DNA of 64,000 nt, taken from contig LATX02000181.1 of NCBI GenBank assembly GCA_001466705.2, positions 496,001 to 560,000 of the forward strand, given 5' to 3'. Shown piece by piece: positions 35,279 to 48,098 of this stretch. Origin of the DNA: Moniliophthora roreri. Taxonomy: Eukaryota > Basidiomycota > Agaricomycetes > Agaricales > Marasmiaceae. The translations under genes and the position numbers were made by a program. The notes beneath the pieces were generated by a model, which had not been told where the DNA came from, searched no databases, and worked only from the letters and a program-made list of their open reading frames with translations. How positions within the stretch are numbered: the first letter of the stretch is position 1; every line of letters begins with the position of its first letter.

Positions 35279-38236
35279 TCACTTTGAAATCGGCCGGCAT
35301 TCCCTCTCTAGCCACTCGAAGGCCTGCTCGTCATTCTTCAAAAATGGGGAGACCTTGGTCCACACTTCTTTGTGATAATCGTTCAGCCACTGAATCTCTG
35401 TGACTTGTGTGAGTAATGGGGTTGCGGAAAAATAGGAAACCGCCTACCCTCTTCGTTTAGCAACTGAGTATCAACGAGCTTCGTCTGTATGGGGCACCTG
35501 CGGGGACACAGAGTTCAGACACCAAAATGACAGAGACAGGAAAGAACGCCTACATCGTAACGCGTTCGAGTGCTAGATATCCTTTGTCGCCGAAGTTGTT
35601 TGGTGTTTTTGTTTCCTGAACCAACATGACATTTTCAATTCTAACACCGAATTTTCCGTCAGCGTAATATCCAGGTTCATTGGTCACCGTCATGCCGGCT
35701 TTCAGCGGAGTGGAATTGTATACTGTATGAGAGTAAGGGTTACATCATGGTATTGATACTACGATATGTATCTTACTCACCTATTCGTACACCAATTCCG
35801 TGGGGACCTTCGTGGACATTTAAGAAATGCCCAACACCGTGTCCAGTACCGTGCCTGAGTATTGTCGTTGATCAAATCGAGATGATACCGGATGAATGAG
35901 CACGGTTTACCGATAGTCTGAGGAGATACTCAGTATTGAAGATGACATGTAGTGAAGATACACACCTAGACCATCTTTCCATAAGGCCCTTCGGGCCCAT
36001 GAGTCACTGATTACGAAAATTGATCATCAACCCTTGTGGTTTGCGTGTCCGTACTTCGAAGACCCACATTGCAAATCCTGCGGAGGTACGGCATGAGCGC
36101 GGGGACTTCAAGAGGTATTAAAAAGAGAGCTGACCAGTTGTGCCATTAGGAAAAACAGCGGTATCAATAGCAATATGGCCCTGGAGAACCCGCGTCGCGG
36201 CTCGTTTCTCTTCATCAGTCGGGTTGCCAAAGTGCTGAGCACCGGAATGTTGAGCGATGACAGAAGCTTCCGGAGATTGGTACGCACCCATGTCCTCGTA
36301 ACGTCTGTCGTGCCGTCCCAGAACTGAGCTGTTAATGGGCGTCAAAGACGGTCCAGAAAACGACAATAAAGTATGAGTTGTACCCCCTGAATCACAGAGA
36401 TAGATCTGGTCTTGCTCGATCACTGGACAATCCTTGGGATTTGGCGAATAATGGATAATTGCTTAGAAAAGGTCGTCAAGATCTTGAGAGATATGAGCTG
36501 TCAAAGGCCAACCTCCATTGGGACCAGTGCTCGATATTGTATCGAAGCTAAGGCCCTTGAAAAGATCCAATTCACTGTGCAAAAGTTAGACACCACCCAG
36601 TATGTGCAAAGCAGCTGCTCACCTTCTGAATTTCTCCAGCTTCTCGGCACCTTCCCACTCAGTAGGGGGTTTATCTCCGGCGACACTCTCCTCGAGCCAC
36701 GCAAAGTATTTGGCCAACGCTACACCATCTCGAATATGACTCTGTCTGAAGCCTTCCAATTCCGTCGAGTTCTTGATAGCTTTCAGAGCTGCTACGGGAG
36801 AAGGTGCATTGATGACGATATCCTAGAAGGATATTAGTAAGTCACTACTATACAAGCTCAAAAGGACTTACCTCCCCGAGTGTCTCCACTACGGCCAAAC
36901 TAGCTTTATCAGAGACCAGAACAACTTTCTGGCTCGGCAATGAGTCTCAATAATGTGACGGATTTAAGATTATCTCAAACCTTCGATTCGTTGCTCTGTC
37001 CGTCGACCTCCTTCCTCAGCTTCTCGCCAAGAGTCTTTAAATATGACCAGATCTCATCGTAAGCCTTGATCTCCACCTCTTGGCCAAGTATGTCGCCAAG
37101 TCCAGACATACTTTCAACACCCTCTTTCTGAAGGAATAATACAGCCCTGGGCTTTGTACCGTCAAGATAGACGACAGCATAGGAAAAGAATACGGGGTTA
37201 TATGTGATATCGGAGCCTCGCAGGTTAAACAACCATGCAATCTCGTCGAGAGCGGTAAGGATGAGGACCTTGCGGGTAGGACTAGCACCATCTAGCGGTT
37301 TGGTGTTGGTATTAGGGGCCTTCGCGCTAGCGGGTTCTGTGATAGCGGCGACCACTCTGTCCAACTTGGACGAATGAGACTCGCCGGAATACTTCAAGTC
37401 GAGGTGGACAATGGAGTTTGCGGGCCTGCGAGGACGCTCGGAGCCCCAAACTTGATCAACTAGGTTTTCTGCGATCGATACCAGAGAGGAGTTTCGAGGT
37501 TTGAGGGACTTTGAGATCGAGGTAGAGTCGGCTGTAAAAGCAAGCATGAGCACCCGTCCTGGTACAGCTTCCTGGAAGTATACCAAAGGTAATGAGTGTA
37601 GGATCAAGCCCGATTCTGGAATCTTCCTTGAGATGCTTCAGAAAGAAATTAGACACGTTAAAGGATGAAGATGAATGGAAGGTAATACGCTGGTGAGGAA
37701 CTCCTGCCAGGTGGGTATATCTAATTCATAATAAACTTCACTTCTGGACAGAAACGAAGAAATGGAGACGCACCTGGTAACCCCTGCTTCATCAGCTTCC
37801 AATTCCTAATAATAATCAGCTCCTTCCACACAAAACTTCAATTGATCGTATTCACTCGTCAAGTTGCTGTTCTGCCTGGAGAAAGTATCGTCCATCGGTG
37901 AACATGAAAGCTTCATTCAATGTAATGATAGCACATCCTGAGGTCCCAAGACAAGTCAGTGCAAAATCATAGCGGGGGTCAATTCATAGGCTCACCCGCC
38001 GACCCGTCAAAACCAGAAATGAAAGCCCTCCGTTCGTCGCAGTCCGCGATGTACTCGCTTCCATCTGTGAGGATTTCATGGTGATCAGATCGATTAAATC
38101 ATAGAATCATAGACTGCTGAGGCTTACGCTGATCCTCGCTCGGAACGATATAGACACTAATATTGTTCTCCTGCTTTTGCATCAGCTCTCGGAGCCTGGT
38201 CAGTCGAGGACCTGTTTGGACCGTTTGTGCGACCAT
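35279..38236 (-). CDS. Xaa-Pro aminopeptidase P (M24B metallopeptidase)
   Basis: This cytosolic exopeptidase removes an N-terminal residue before proline. The start [19 protein letters not shown] at 38236 gives a cytosolic form; an in-frame Met at 38416 would add a hydrophobic leader. Domain I shows [30 protein letters not shown] and [14 protein letters not shown]. Domain II has [20 protein letters not shown]. The catalytic domain assembles over introns: [18 protein letters not shown] (two metal Asp), [40 protein letters not shown] (metal His), [19 protein letters not shown] (metal Glu) and [13 protein letters not shown] (final Glu). It ends ECRPISK-stop. All five metal ligands are visible. 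Only 84 bp separate its 3' end from the convergent seven-helix gene. Confidence 0.92.
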
Positions 38237-38521
38237 CTTGTCTGCAGTTAGAGAGGAAAAATGGAGCCTCAAAGGAATCCGGATCCTGGATCTGAGGACA
38301 CGGTGGAAGATGGGAAATGTGATCATATGGTATGCCGCGGTCACGAGAGGCAAGCAGAAAAGGTCGCGTATAAAAACAAAGTCGTAAATAATATCGTAAG
38401 TACGAGAGAAATACATAATGCATGCTCGTATAAGTATCGTAAATTACAGGAGTCATAGTCGTAACGTCGAATAAAGGCATCAATAATACTACATACTTGT
38501 AAGCAACCTGCAACCTACGCC

Positions 38522-40703
38522 CTACGCCTCAGGCGCAAGGGAGATTCGTAATGGCATCATACCTCCTTCACCATTCACGAATGGTTGTAGAGTAGGAGAG
38601 ACATAAAGGTCGACCTTGTGTCCGGAGTCCGAAAAGTCAAAATCACGGACAAGGCAACCAATCATCGCTTTGAGTTCGAGAACAGCTAGGTCCAATGCTT
38701 AAGCATCTGAAACTAGAAGCAAAACAAGACTTACCTAGCCGCCAACCGATACAGCCTCGCGTGCCATCACAGAAGCTGGCTACATTGGCCCACGGTCCAT
38801 GTGGCAAGTCAGAAGGCATAGCACCAGGTGTCAGCCATCGTTCTGGTTTGAATTCATGTGCATCAGTCCCCCACACTTCTGGATTGACATTCATCGCAGT
38901 GAATGAGATATGGAAGGACTGTGAGTGGAGTTAGGCTGTTCTCTCAATCTCCTGCTGCGAAGGACGTACTTGTCCGGCCTTCACTGGTAGCGACCTTATA
39001 TACGTTCCATCTTGAGTCAGAATTGGCTTTCCCAATGGAATAACGTCGTCACATAGGGAAACACGCTCAGTTCGGGGAGACGGCGGGTACAGACGAAGGC
39101 TAGGTACACATTAATGGAGATTCAGCGAGGTTGGGGACCGTGAAGATTTGACGTACCCTTCTCTGACCACAGCGTCAAGATACTCGAGATTTAGGATGGT
39201 GTCATGCGTGAGTGTGCCGGCTTGTCGAATTTCCTGTCTTAATTTCGCTTGTGCTTTTGGGTTTTGTGCTAGTTCAAATAGTGTGAAGATGACAGTGCCT
39301 GCAGAAGTCTCTGTCACTGTTTTCAGCACCAAAGAAACCAGGGAGGTCGTGAGGGAGCGTACCATGGCCGACCATCCTTATCCAGGGCTCAAGGTCAAAT
39401 TTCATACAACAAAATTCAATTGTCTCAACTCACAAAAGGGTAGATATCTGCGAAAATGAGTCATGGCGAAAGATGTAATAATAACAAGGAACCTACGTTT
39501 TCGAGAAGAATTTCCTTCTCCATTCGCGCTCCCTTACCGGACTCTTCTGCCTGCCCGGAAATCAGAAGCGATAAAATATCCCTTCCTTGCCCAGCACGGT
39601 GCTCCTGAAGCATTTGATTCGCTAGGAGGACCGTGATCCGCTTTGCCACACTTTCAGCTTGCAGCGCCGGAATGGGAAGCTTGGTAATCCATGGCATGAT
39701 GTTCAAAAGGATTGGGGCAAGAAAACCGCCAAATGAGTGGCTGAGTTCAACGTCACGATGCCAAGAGTCAGCGATGGCTTTGGCTTCACGGCTTTGCCCT
39801 CCTCCAAAATCATAGCCGAATCCTACACGGCCGATGATATCGAGTCTGTTCGACGGTGAATGTGAGTGATGAATTCCGTACAATTATGGGTCACGCACGT
39901 GCAAGCCGACGCCAATGGTGCTATGTTCACGATGGAATCCTTCTCCCGGTTTGCTATCTCGGCGCGTAACCTGTTCGTTAACTGATGGACCGTGTAAGTG
40001 GACAGGGATACCTTTCGTTAACCTCACGAACCTTTTCAACGGACGAGAATACATCGTCTGCCATTCCTTTGACAGCATTGGGGCTACCCAACTCTAAGTA
40101 TGCAGGCGCAGTATAGATTGAAGCGAAAAGACTGACGTAAAGGCGGGCGCCAAAAGCTTGCGCTGGTACTTGTGTTCTTCGCCTTCGGCCCAAACGATAC
40201 CCCTTCCGAGCAATTTCTGAATCAGTGGACGAAAAACGGGTGCCTTAACTGATAGATGATCAACAAAGGGCGCCATGCGATTGCGCTAGTTGAGATTCAC
40301 CATAAGTGTATGCGTTTTGGAAGATGTATTGAGCGGCTGTGTTATCAGCAATAAAAACCTGCGCATTATAAGGATCCGGGCCCCGTAATCACTTCATATG
40401 AAATTACGTACTAAATCAGGCTGGAATAGCGCGGCTTTAATCCTGAAGATAGTGCCCAGCTCCCTAACCCACTTCACGCACGTATCCGAATGCTTTTGCT
40501 TGAACATTTCCATCTGGTGCCCCCATATCAGGCTGCTCTTGCCTTTCTATCGCGGAATCAGTCAAATCATCATCGCTAAGGTAAAAAAGGCGACTTACCG
40601 GAGTCAGAAGGTTGTTGATGGACTCTGGAGTCAGTTGCGAGAGTCTTCTCGCCACAACATAGACGCCAAAGCCAGTGAGGAGAAGCCCGAGCAAAGATAT
40701 CAT
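38522..40703 (-). CDS. Cytochrome P450 monooxygenase (copy B)
   Basis: A paralogue of copy A at 28301-30536. The N-terminal anchor MISLLGLLLTGFGVYVVARR is followed by LIWGHQMEMFKQKHSDTCVK, LGTIFRIKAALFQPDL, and GRGIVWAEGEEHKYQRKLL with APAFT. Next are DIIGRVGFGYDFGGGQSREA and an I-helix spliced as MVGHETSAGTVIFTLFELA. The PERW region reads TDAHEFKPERWLTPGA, and the haem loop ANVASFCDGTRGCIGWRL contains the axial Cys. It ends SPTLQPFVNGEGGMMPLRI and SLAPEA-stop. Many short exons are seen, all inspected junctions in frame. The product is likely on the endoplasmic reticulum. CYP family and substrate are not assigned. Confidence 0.87.
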
Positions 40704-41772
40704 GGCGCCAAAGGAGTGGGTGGTAGGGAAAAAGGTGTAGGCGTTACAAAGGCATTATATCTCGTTCAATTGTACATCATGAGCACTGCTTTCTTTATCG
40801 GTCTTTTTGACATTGAATTTTCCAGTTTCCTGCGTCAGAGGAACATGATGACGGATTATTATTCAACAAAAGTGCCACATGGTCTAAATCCAGATTCGCT
40901 CCGTTCGGATCCGCCACCTCACAGATCCCGAGTCAGAACAGATCCAATAATGCCTTCTCTGGTGGCGGGGAGTTTTAGAAAATGTCGTTTACCATCTTGA
41001 GCTAAGTGACCAGGCGGATGCCGACGGTCCCGGCGATTTGCGGAGTGCGAGCTTCGGAATCCAACTTGAAGTATTTTCCCCCGGCTTTCTTATCTGGGGG
41101 CAGCCAAGTGAAATCATTCCGGCCTTCACATTTACATATGTGAGCTGCAGCTCTGCAACCTGCACCATAGCTGGAAGTTTGATGGCGAGCCTCCACTGGC
41201 AAATCTTTGTTCCGTGGAATTGTAATCGTGCATTACGTGCTGATACAGATGGAGACTGTGAAATGAGTCAGTCATAACTCGGACGCGACAGGGTTGAACA
41301 AGGGACGACACCGCAACCACGACAACGAGGAGTCGGCAAGGACGACAATATTTCTGAAACGTTGTAATACGCGGCCATGCACGATAAGGAAGCCGCTGAA
41401 TGCGATCTGGAGGCGCTCCGTCTTCCAGCCTCAGAAGATTGTGTAAGTAAATCAACTCCCTCACAGCCCGCTCTGATGAAACCGGACCAAGAACATGTGT
41501 ATGACGGATGTCGCCGAAACGGCGTATCAAAAGTCATATGAGGCAGAAACCTTTTGTCTTTTTTTATAGAGGCTACACCGAGCTCATGTGTAGATTTCAT
41601 TGATATTGCAGAGGCAGTGATCATAGAATGGAGTCATACCCGTAAACGCCAGCCATAGAACCATAGCTTTTTCGGACACCTACATACATAGATTTGACAA
41701 GTAGTATGTACCATAACATGAAGCATATCATACATGTACTCACAAGATCATAGCCAAAATATCTACTCCGAA
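40704..41772. other. Intergenic region upstream of P450 copy B
   Basis: About 1.1 kb. It holds the P450 promoter and the 3' flank of the helicase gene. Short frames are not supported as genes. Confidence 0.4.
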
Positions 41773-44700
41773 TCAATCTTCCTCCCGGAAGACCTTGCCT
41801 TCACCAAAACCGAAGCTACCCCGAGCATCTTCGTCCTCATCCCTATGCTCAAGATCCAACGTTAGATCCAAGTCATCCAGATCAATCTCGTAACCATCTT
41901 CGATCTCTGCGTTCCTCCTGGTGATCAGAGATTTCAAGCGAGCCAACTCTTCTTCCGCTTCCCCAGCAGCCTGTCGTCTTGCCAAACTGATGTACTGCGA
42001 TTCACCGTCGACCGACTCAGTAGAGTCTACGGCCTCACGAGGGCTCCACGAGGGCTGCCTGCCCTTCCAGCCTCCGTTTATGTAGATGTAATTCAAGAAA
42101 GAACGCCACAAAGGGTCGAGTCCAAGAACGATAGGGTTGCCAATGACAATAAGCAATGCCTGAGCACGAGTAATTGCGACTAAAAGGAGGTTCAAAATGA
42201 AATCCCGTGAGACAAGGAATGGAGGGAATTTACACACCATTGAACCGAAACGGATTAGCTACGAATCCGAGCGTCCGGGTAATATCAGCGGTAATAAAGT
42301 CTGTCGTACTTCGCACCGTGGATATGATGACTACTCGTCGTTCCTGTATGAACAAATGGATGAATTTTCGCCCCGTAGCAGAAAAGGAACCGAATGACCT
42401 GGCCTTGGAACTCCTCAACGCTACCCACTTTGATGTCCCTAAGCTTTGGATCCTTGTACAGAAGGTTAAGGACCTTCAGCCGTTGTGCATGATACGGAGT
42501 AATCACAGCAATATGTTCTGGTTCTGCAGAAACTGTTCAGCAAACTCACTGACGAAATCTAAGAGGGACTCACTAATCGTATTCCGGCGGTCAGCAAACA
42601 AACCCATGCAATACTTTTTCACTTGTGTTGCCTCATCTATGTTAAAGAAGGAAGGCGACGACTCTTCTCTCTGGTCTTTCCCAACAATACCATGGAAGAT
42701 AAGTGGGAACTTCTTCGTCGGCAATTCACTCGCGTTCTCCAAGCTATGGGTGAGTGCGCGATCGCCGAAGTACTGTAGTTCACGATTGTAAAAATGTTCA
42801 TTGGAGAAATGCAGGATTGCGGGGTGGGAGCGGAAATTTCGGACAAGTTTGACGATCCTAGAGACAGCAAAAAGGTTACTAAAGCAGTACGTTGAACAAG
42901 TGAAGAAAGAAACGGACGTCACACCCTTGCCACCAACGCCGGGCCTCCCATTATCACCTCCTGGATCTAAAGAGTACATGTCCCTGTCCATGATCCTCGA
43001 GAGGTAACTCGTCTTCAATCCGAATGCTGCAGCAAGCGCAGAATGCACAATCGGGCCCAACTGCTTGTTATCACCCGCAAGGATAACATTCGTCTTGTCT
43101 CCGGCAAGACTCTTCAATGGAACCATAACCGCCGGTTCCGTCGTCTGCCCACATTCATCGACGAAAATGTGCGTAAACCATCCTTTCTCTACACCCAGAC
43201 TCGCCGGAACGCCTGCGGTGAGACATGTACTAACGATAACCCGATACGTTCTGATAATCTCCGCGCTTGCAGGCATGGCGAATACCTCGTTCTCGTTGTA
43301 CATGCTGAACTTGAGAAGAGCCTTGGGAACATCTTTGAAGTTGCGTGTGACGGAATTGAGACGCAGGAGTTGCGATGCACCGAGGGCCGAAAGTCGGATA
43401 GCTAGCAGGTCAGCTGCAGAGTTGCTGGGTGCACATGCGAGAACCCTTGCTTCGGGGTTAGAATCGAGGAGTTGGCGGATTGCTTCGACGAGGGTGACTG
43501 TTTTGCCTGTTCCAGGTCTGCAAATGGTCACTAAGAAGTCGACTTAAGTACAGCAAAATGCTACTCACGGTCCAAAGACAACGAAGGGAACACTTCCCGG
43601 AGGTAAATTGACAATGGCTGCCACCGTCTGTAGCTGTTCCGGATCTTCCCCAATGAGACGATTGATAGGTCTGATGTCGTCCATTTGTTGCTGTGTCACA
43701 GGTTTGTTGCGTCTGAGATGTTCAGGCCCAGGGAGCAACAATCTCTTGGGATTGTTCGTGTTCATCACAGCAGCATGCATGCGACGAAGTGAAAGACGAT
43801 TCAAGACGAATCGAACATCAAATGACGTTCCGCGGTACGTGCTGAAGTTGTCGTCGAATCGTAGACTGACATGTGTCTCGTGGACATGGTGAACGCGACC
43901 TTCAAACCAAGTCTTGTTCGTCGCGTTCACCTGTCGGACGAGAATAAAGTCGCCGACAAGAACTGACGGGCGTCCTTCGGATAGCCCTTTGACTTCGAGT
44001 CTGAGAAGGACGAGGGGTCTCAATTAATATTCAAGAGTACAGGAGTAAGACTTGCCGATATCTCGGATAATCTGCTTGAAGAGTGACGCCTTCCATGGCG
44101 TATGCATCCAATTCTTTCCTTTTAAAGATGATTAGATCGCCACAGGTATTTGATAAGACTAAACGCACTTCATCTGCTCTTCTTCTAGATGAAGCATTAA
44201 CTGAAAACGCGATCCGTACGTTTCAGTAGTGAACGCGGGAGAAATGAGTGTCTTCAAGATTTCAAAAGTGTCCCGTCGTGATCGCGGAGCCCCGCCGCGG
44301 TCATACAAGATATCAGTTAGTTGCTTGGGAACGTCGAATTGGGGTAATTTGCCCTGCCAATTAGTTTTTGTCCAAGTCGCAGGTCGCAAACTTCTCTTGA
44401 TAGGACCGTCGATACGTAGTGGGATGCTGCGCGTGCGTCGATGGTAAGGAGCGGTAGCCTGTAAGGCTTCGTGGTCTGCTTGGTCTCCAACAGTAGCACT
44501 GATTTGCCTGTGAACGACGAATCTTTGTCTTTTGTTGATATCGAAAAAGACGAGTTCTAGGGTGTCTTCGTAGCGCCCGGCATACGAAGGATGGAACGTA
44601 ACAAGCAAAGTTCTGGCTCGTGGTGGGTTGATGTACGGTGAACCAATCAAGTTGGCTGAGAAACTGTAGAATTATGTTAGAAAAGAGCAAAGGAACAAAG

Positions 44701-45314
44701 ATCACTGCAACATACCGTTCACCATGTTCGTCTCGTCTCGCAGACGATAGCATCCTGCACTTCGTGAGCTTGAGTGGTGGAGGTGGTTGATCGCAAGCTC
44801 GAGTGATCTCCAACTTCACCACTAAAGCCTCTTCCTCTTCCTCTACGATCCCAAAATCAACCCCATTGATCCCAGATACCGAAATTCCACCTTTGTTACG
44901 CTCAGCTTCTTGTCTTGCAGCCTTGAGTTCATCCTGGGTGAGGTGAGAGTCGAGATGTTCTTTGAGCAACTCTGCTGCAATAAATCTGCTGCACTTGGGA
45001 CAACGTGGTACTCGCGCAGCACCAGCAAAATGACCTTCGGCTGGGCGCGCGTCTATATCCTCGTCGTAATAATTCACAGTTTGACTCGGGCTAGCACGAG
45101 CAGACTGCCGACGTGGACGAAGACCTTTCCCTGCAGTGGCATCCCTGTGCCTTTTCCCAAGCGAATGACTCGCGTAGTCGGAAACGGGCAAAACCAAACC
45201 ACATTCGCATTTCTTGATGTCGTGACGAAGGCGACAAGCCCTCCCTCTCGGACAGCCTGTTCGACCAACAAAGTCGTAGCAGAAACGAGAGTTCATTGGC
45301 AGACTTTGGGTCAT
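41773..45314 (-). CDS. MOV10/SDE3-like SF1 RNA helicase with N-terminal zinc fingers
   Basis: A UPF1-like superfamily 1 helicase of the MOV10/SDE3 branch, linked in other eukaryotes to RNA silencing and transposon control. The start MTQSLPMNSRFCYDFV is at 45314 (45347 possible). The N-terminus has a CCCH-type finger CYDFVGRTGCPRGRACRLRH and two C2H2-like fingers (CECGLVLPVSDYASHSLGKRH; CPKCSRFIAAELLKEHLDSH). A beta-rich region is followed by the helicase core: Q-like PINRLIGEDPEQLQTV, Walker A GPPGTGKTVTLVEAIRQLL, CAPSNSAADLLAIRL, VDECGQTTEPAVMVPLKSL (motif II DECGQ), LAGDNKQLGPI, RNFRSHPAIL, VGSVEEFQGQERRVVIISTV and NLLLVAITRAQALLIVIGN. The acidic tail ends KVFREED-stop. Around seven exons are seen. 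Confidence 0.88.
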
Positions 45315-45534
45315 GGTGGCAGAAGGCAAGGCAGGGCAGCAGGGCAATATAAAAGGCCGTGCGTCGAGGTCGAGGCGTTTTCGGCTAGAAAGGTTTGATA
45401 ATCACATTCGAGCAGTGCCTCGGACCCGATCTATTTCCACGGCTTACATTCATCGACGACGCGATCGCTCTTCACGCTTCACGCTTCGAGCGCTTCAAGT
45501 TTGAAGAGAGACTTGCGACATTTAGGTAGTTGAT

Positions 45535-45965
45535 ATGGACGATGTGGATAGTGAGTCAAAGTATGTGTGAAATAAATTCAACTGATACGTCTGATACTCG
45601 TGTGGAGCAGGCGACAAGTTGCATGTGCCAAATTACAAGTTTTGCACATGTGGCATAGGTCCCGATCCAAGGAAAGAGTGTGTATCTGGAAGTGCACAGG
45701 TACTATCCATGCCCTCTCGACTCTGCAGGAACGCTTGTCATCATCATTTCAGCTGGACAAAAGTGGAGTTTGGGTTTCTGTGAGCGAAACACGGTCGAAT
45801 AAGAATTCTTCGCGGATGATAGCAATGGCACACCTTTCCGTAATTCATCGTTACAACTTACAATCCTCCAGATATATGCGATCAGTCTCCCTGAGTTCAA
45901 AGGCTTATAAGAGTAGTGTTGGCCACAAAAATTGGAGCAGCCATTTGCCATTTGGACGCTTTTGA
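45535..45965 (+). CDS. Possible small hypothetical protein, not recognised
   Basis: A two-exon start is plausible. ATGGACGATGTGGATA at 45535-45550 joins over an intron (GTGAGT...GAGCAG) to exon 45611-45699, giving MDDVDSDKLHVPNYK and then FCTCGIGPDPRKECVSGSAQ. A possible third exon from 45753 continues LDKSGVWVSVSETRS to a stop at 45965. It has a CxC...C cluster and no signal peptide. It is divergent from the helicase gene, 220 bp away. No family is recognised, and it may be chance. Confidence 0.28.
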
Positions 45966-46848
45966 TTGGCCTGACATGGATCGTTTCTCACTTCTGCGAT
46001 TCTGTGGTGCACCGCCATATCTACTGGGTACACACAGAAGACAGGACTTAGACTTGAAGAGTGATTAGCTTGATTAACGGAGGAAACATTGGGCACACAC
46101 ATTGGGAAGGCCTGCTGAAGGCTTCAGACTGAAGCATTCGCCCTCTATTCCTGTTACTCCTGTCTCTAACGTATTACCTCTACTATACCGAGGCCTAAGA
46201 AGTCTATATGACCTTTGAACTATTTCAGGTAATGTATGGACTCGATTAAACGCATGGAAGGTCCCCCAGGCATGTCAGAGTTTTCGCGAAGATAGGACGC
46301 GTTTTTTTTAACTTTGGGAGCAGAGCTTGAGCATGAATAGAGATAAACCTAACAATGGACTGGTGAAAGAGAGTAAATGGCGAGACGCGTCTCGTATGAC
46401 GGCATTTGTTTGCCAGCCCAAACAAGCTTAAGTACTGGGATATTCGATCCCTGACCAGTAACCTTCGCCGTCCAAAGAACTTCAACCACCTTTTCTCAAC
46501 GTAGAAAACGCTTTAGTGTAGGTAGAACAGTGTTCACATTGATTTTTAGCCCTCGCAATACCCATAGGGAGCAACGCCTTTCACTCATGCAACCTCAGCT
46601 TGACTTCAGCATCCTACTGCCTGGTAGGGGCGTTCAGGTTCAGGTTCGGAGTCGCATGGAACAGTCTTCGCCATCAAGTCACTTTGGCCAGAGATGCATT
46701 GTCATCTTTCAAGAAGCAACAACTACATCAAATTCTGACGTACCATCTTGAACCCACGACGAACATACCGCACGTGTCTCTGTTTTGTCCTGGATTTAAG
46801 GTGTGAGAGTTGTCGAAGGCATCGAGGTTGGCACCCAGTTTGTTAGGA
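45966..46848. other. Intergenic region
   Basis: About 0.9 kb before the secreted phosphatase-family gene. No feature recognised. Confidence 0.4.
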
Positions 46849-48098
46849 ATGATCTCCGTCATCTCACTTTTCTTCCTGTCGCTAGCTCCCGCTATGACCT
46901 TGGGATTCCGTGTGGCATCATGGAATCTGAGATTCGACTCGAAACCAGATAATATCTCTGTTCAAGACTCGATTAGCGCACTACCAGATCCACTGGAACC
47001 ATTTGGTTTCCTCAATGGGAGCGCGGAACGTCCCTGGAGCACCAGGAGACTGAGAGTTGCTGAAACACTGCTCAGCGAAGGCATTCAGATTGCTGGTGTG
47101 CAAACTTGTTTTATTTCATCCTTCGGAGCATCTACTGAGGTCTAAATTCAGGCTTCCAGGAAGCTCTGGTTAGGCAGGTGAATGACCTGGCGGAACTTTT
47201 CGGTGATGATTGGAGCTGGGTATGTCACTATTCGCTATTATAGGTGTTGTTCTCTCTCTCTCTGAATTCAGGTCTTTCTTCTTAGATTGGGATTGGTAGG
47301 GACGACGGTGTTGAAGCTGGGGAATTTAGTCCCATCTTTTACAAGAAGTGAGTGAACTAGATTCTCAAGAGGATCGAGGCAGCTAACGTCTCTATCAGAT
47401 CGGCAATAACCCTGCTCTCGAACGATTTCTTCTGGTTGAGTAATACACCTTTCGAGCCTTCCAAGTTCCCGGGAGCAGGTTCATTCCGCATCTGTTCAGC
47501 CGCACGGTTCACTTTGAACGATGGAATAGCACCTAGAAACTTTTCTTTACTGAACACTCACCTCGATGATCAGTCCGACGATCAAAGACGCCTCGCAGCC
47601 TCTTTACTGCTCACCAGAGCTCGATTTGAGGCTGTCACGACTGGTAACCCAGTCTTTATCACAGGCGACTTCAACAGTCCATCATTCGGAGACGACTCAG
47701 GAGCTTACGATATCATAACGGGCGCCGCTAATCCCGTACCCATCAACGCGACATTTGCAGAGAAGTTTGCCGTGGGTGACGACGAAGCACCTGACTTTAA
47801 AATGGTCGATTTACGTGGCAAGGCCCCTAGGGAGAGGGTTTCGAGAAACTATGCGACATTCACGGGGTTTACTGCACCGGCCGATACCTCAAGTTGGACC
47901 AGGATTGATTTTATTCTTGGTGGAAGTAACGCGGGGTGGTGAGTGTTATGGCAGATCCATGTGAGTATCCCCCGTATTGATGAAATGTTTTTGGTCTCTA
48001 GGAACATCGATAGCTACAAGGTCTTATCTGCCCTTCAAGACGATGGAATGCTCTCTAGCGACCACCGTCCTGTCTTTGCAGATATTATTATCTCTTAG
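46849..48098 (+). CDS. Secreted endonuclease/exonuclease/phosphatase-family protein
   Basis: A metal-dependent phosphoesterase of the DNase I-like fold. The start MISVISLFFLSLAPAMTLGF is a typical signal peptide. The mature part begins FRVASWNLRFDSKPDN (conserved Asn). Later come IQIAG spliced to FQEALVRQV (metal Glu), IGIGRDDGVEAGEFSPIFYK, WLSNTPFEPSKFPGAGSFR, FSLLNTHLDDQSDDQRRLAA (conserved His), VFITGDFNSP (catalytic Asp, Asn), WTRIDFILGG (IDFI) and LSSDHRPVFADIIIS-stop (SDH motif). All the usual catalytic residues are visible. The subfamily resembles fungal extracellular proteins of unknown substrate; candidates are nucleic acids or phosphate esters. About five exons are seen. Confidence 0.87.

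Noticed and set aside
28301..40703. Secondary-metabolite gene cluster
   Set aside because: There are P450s and a transporter nearby, but no terpene synthase, polyketide synthase or peptide synthetase in the window.
46810..46848. Longer start for the secreted phosphatase-family protein
   Set aside because: The upstream extension starts with TTG; the ATG at 46849 opens a normal signal peptide.
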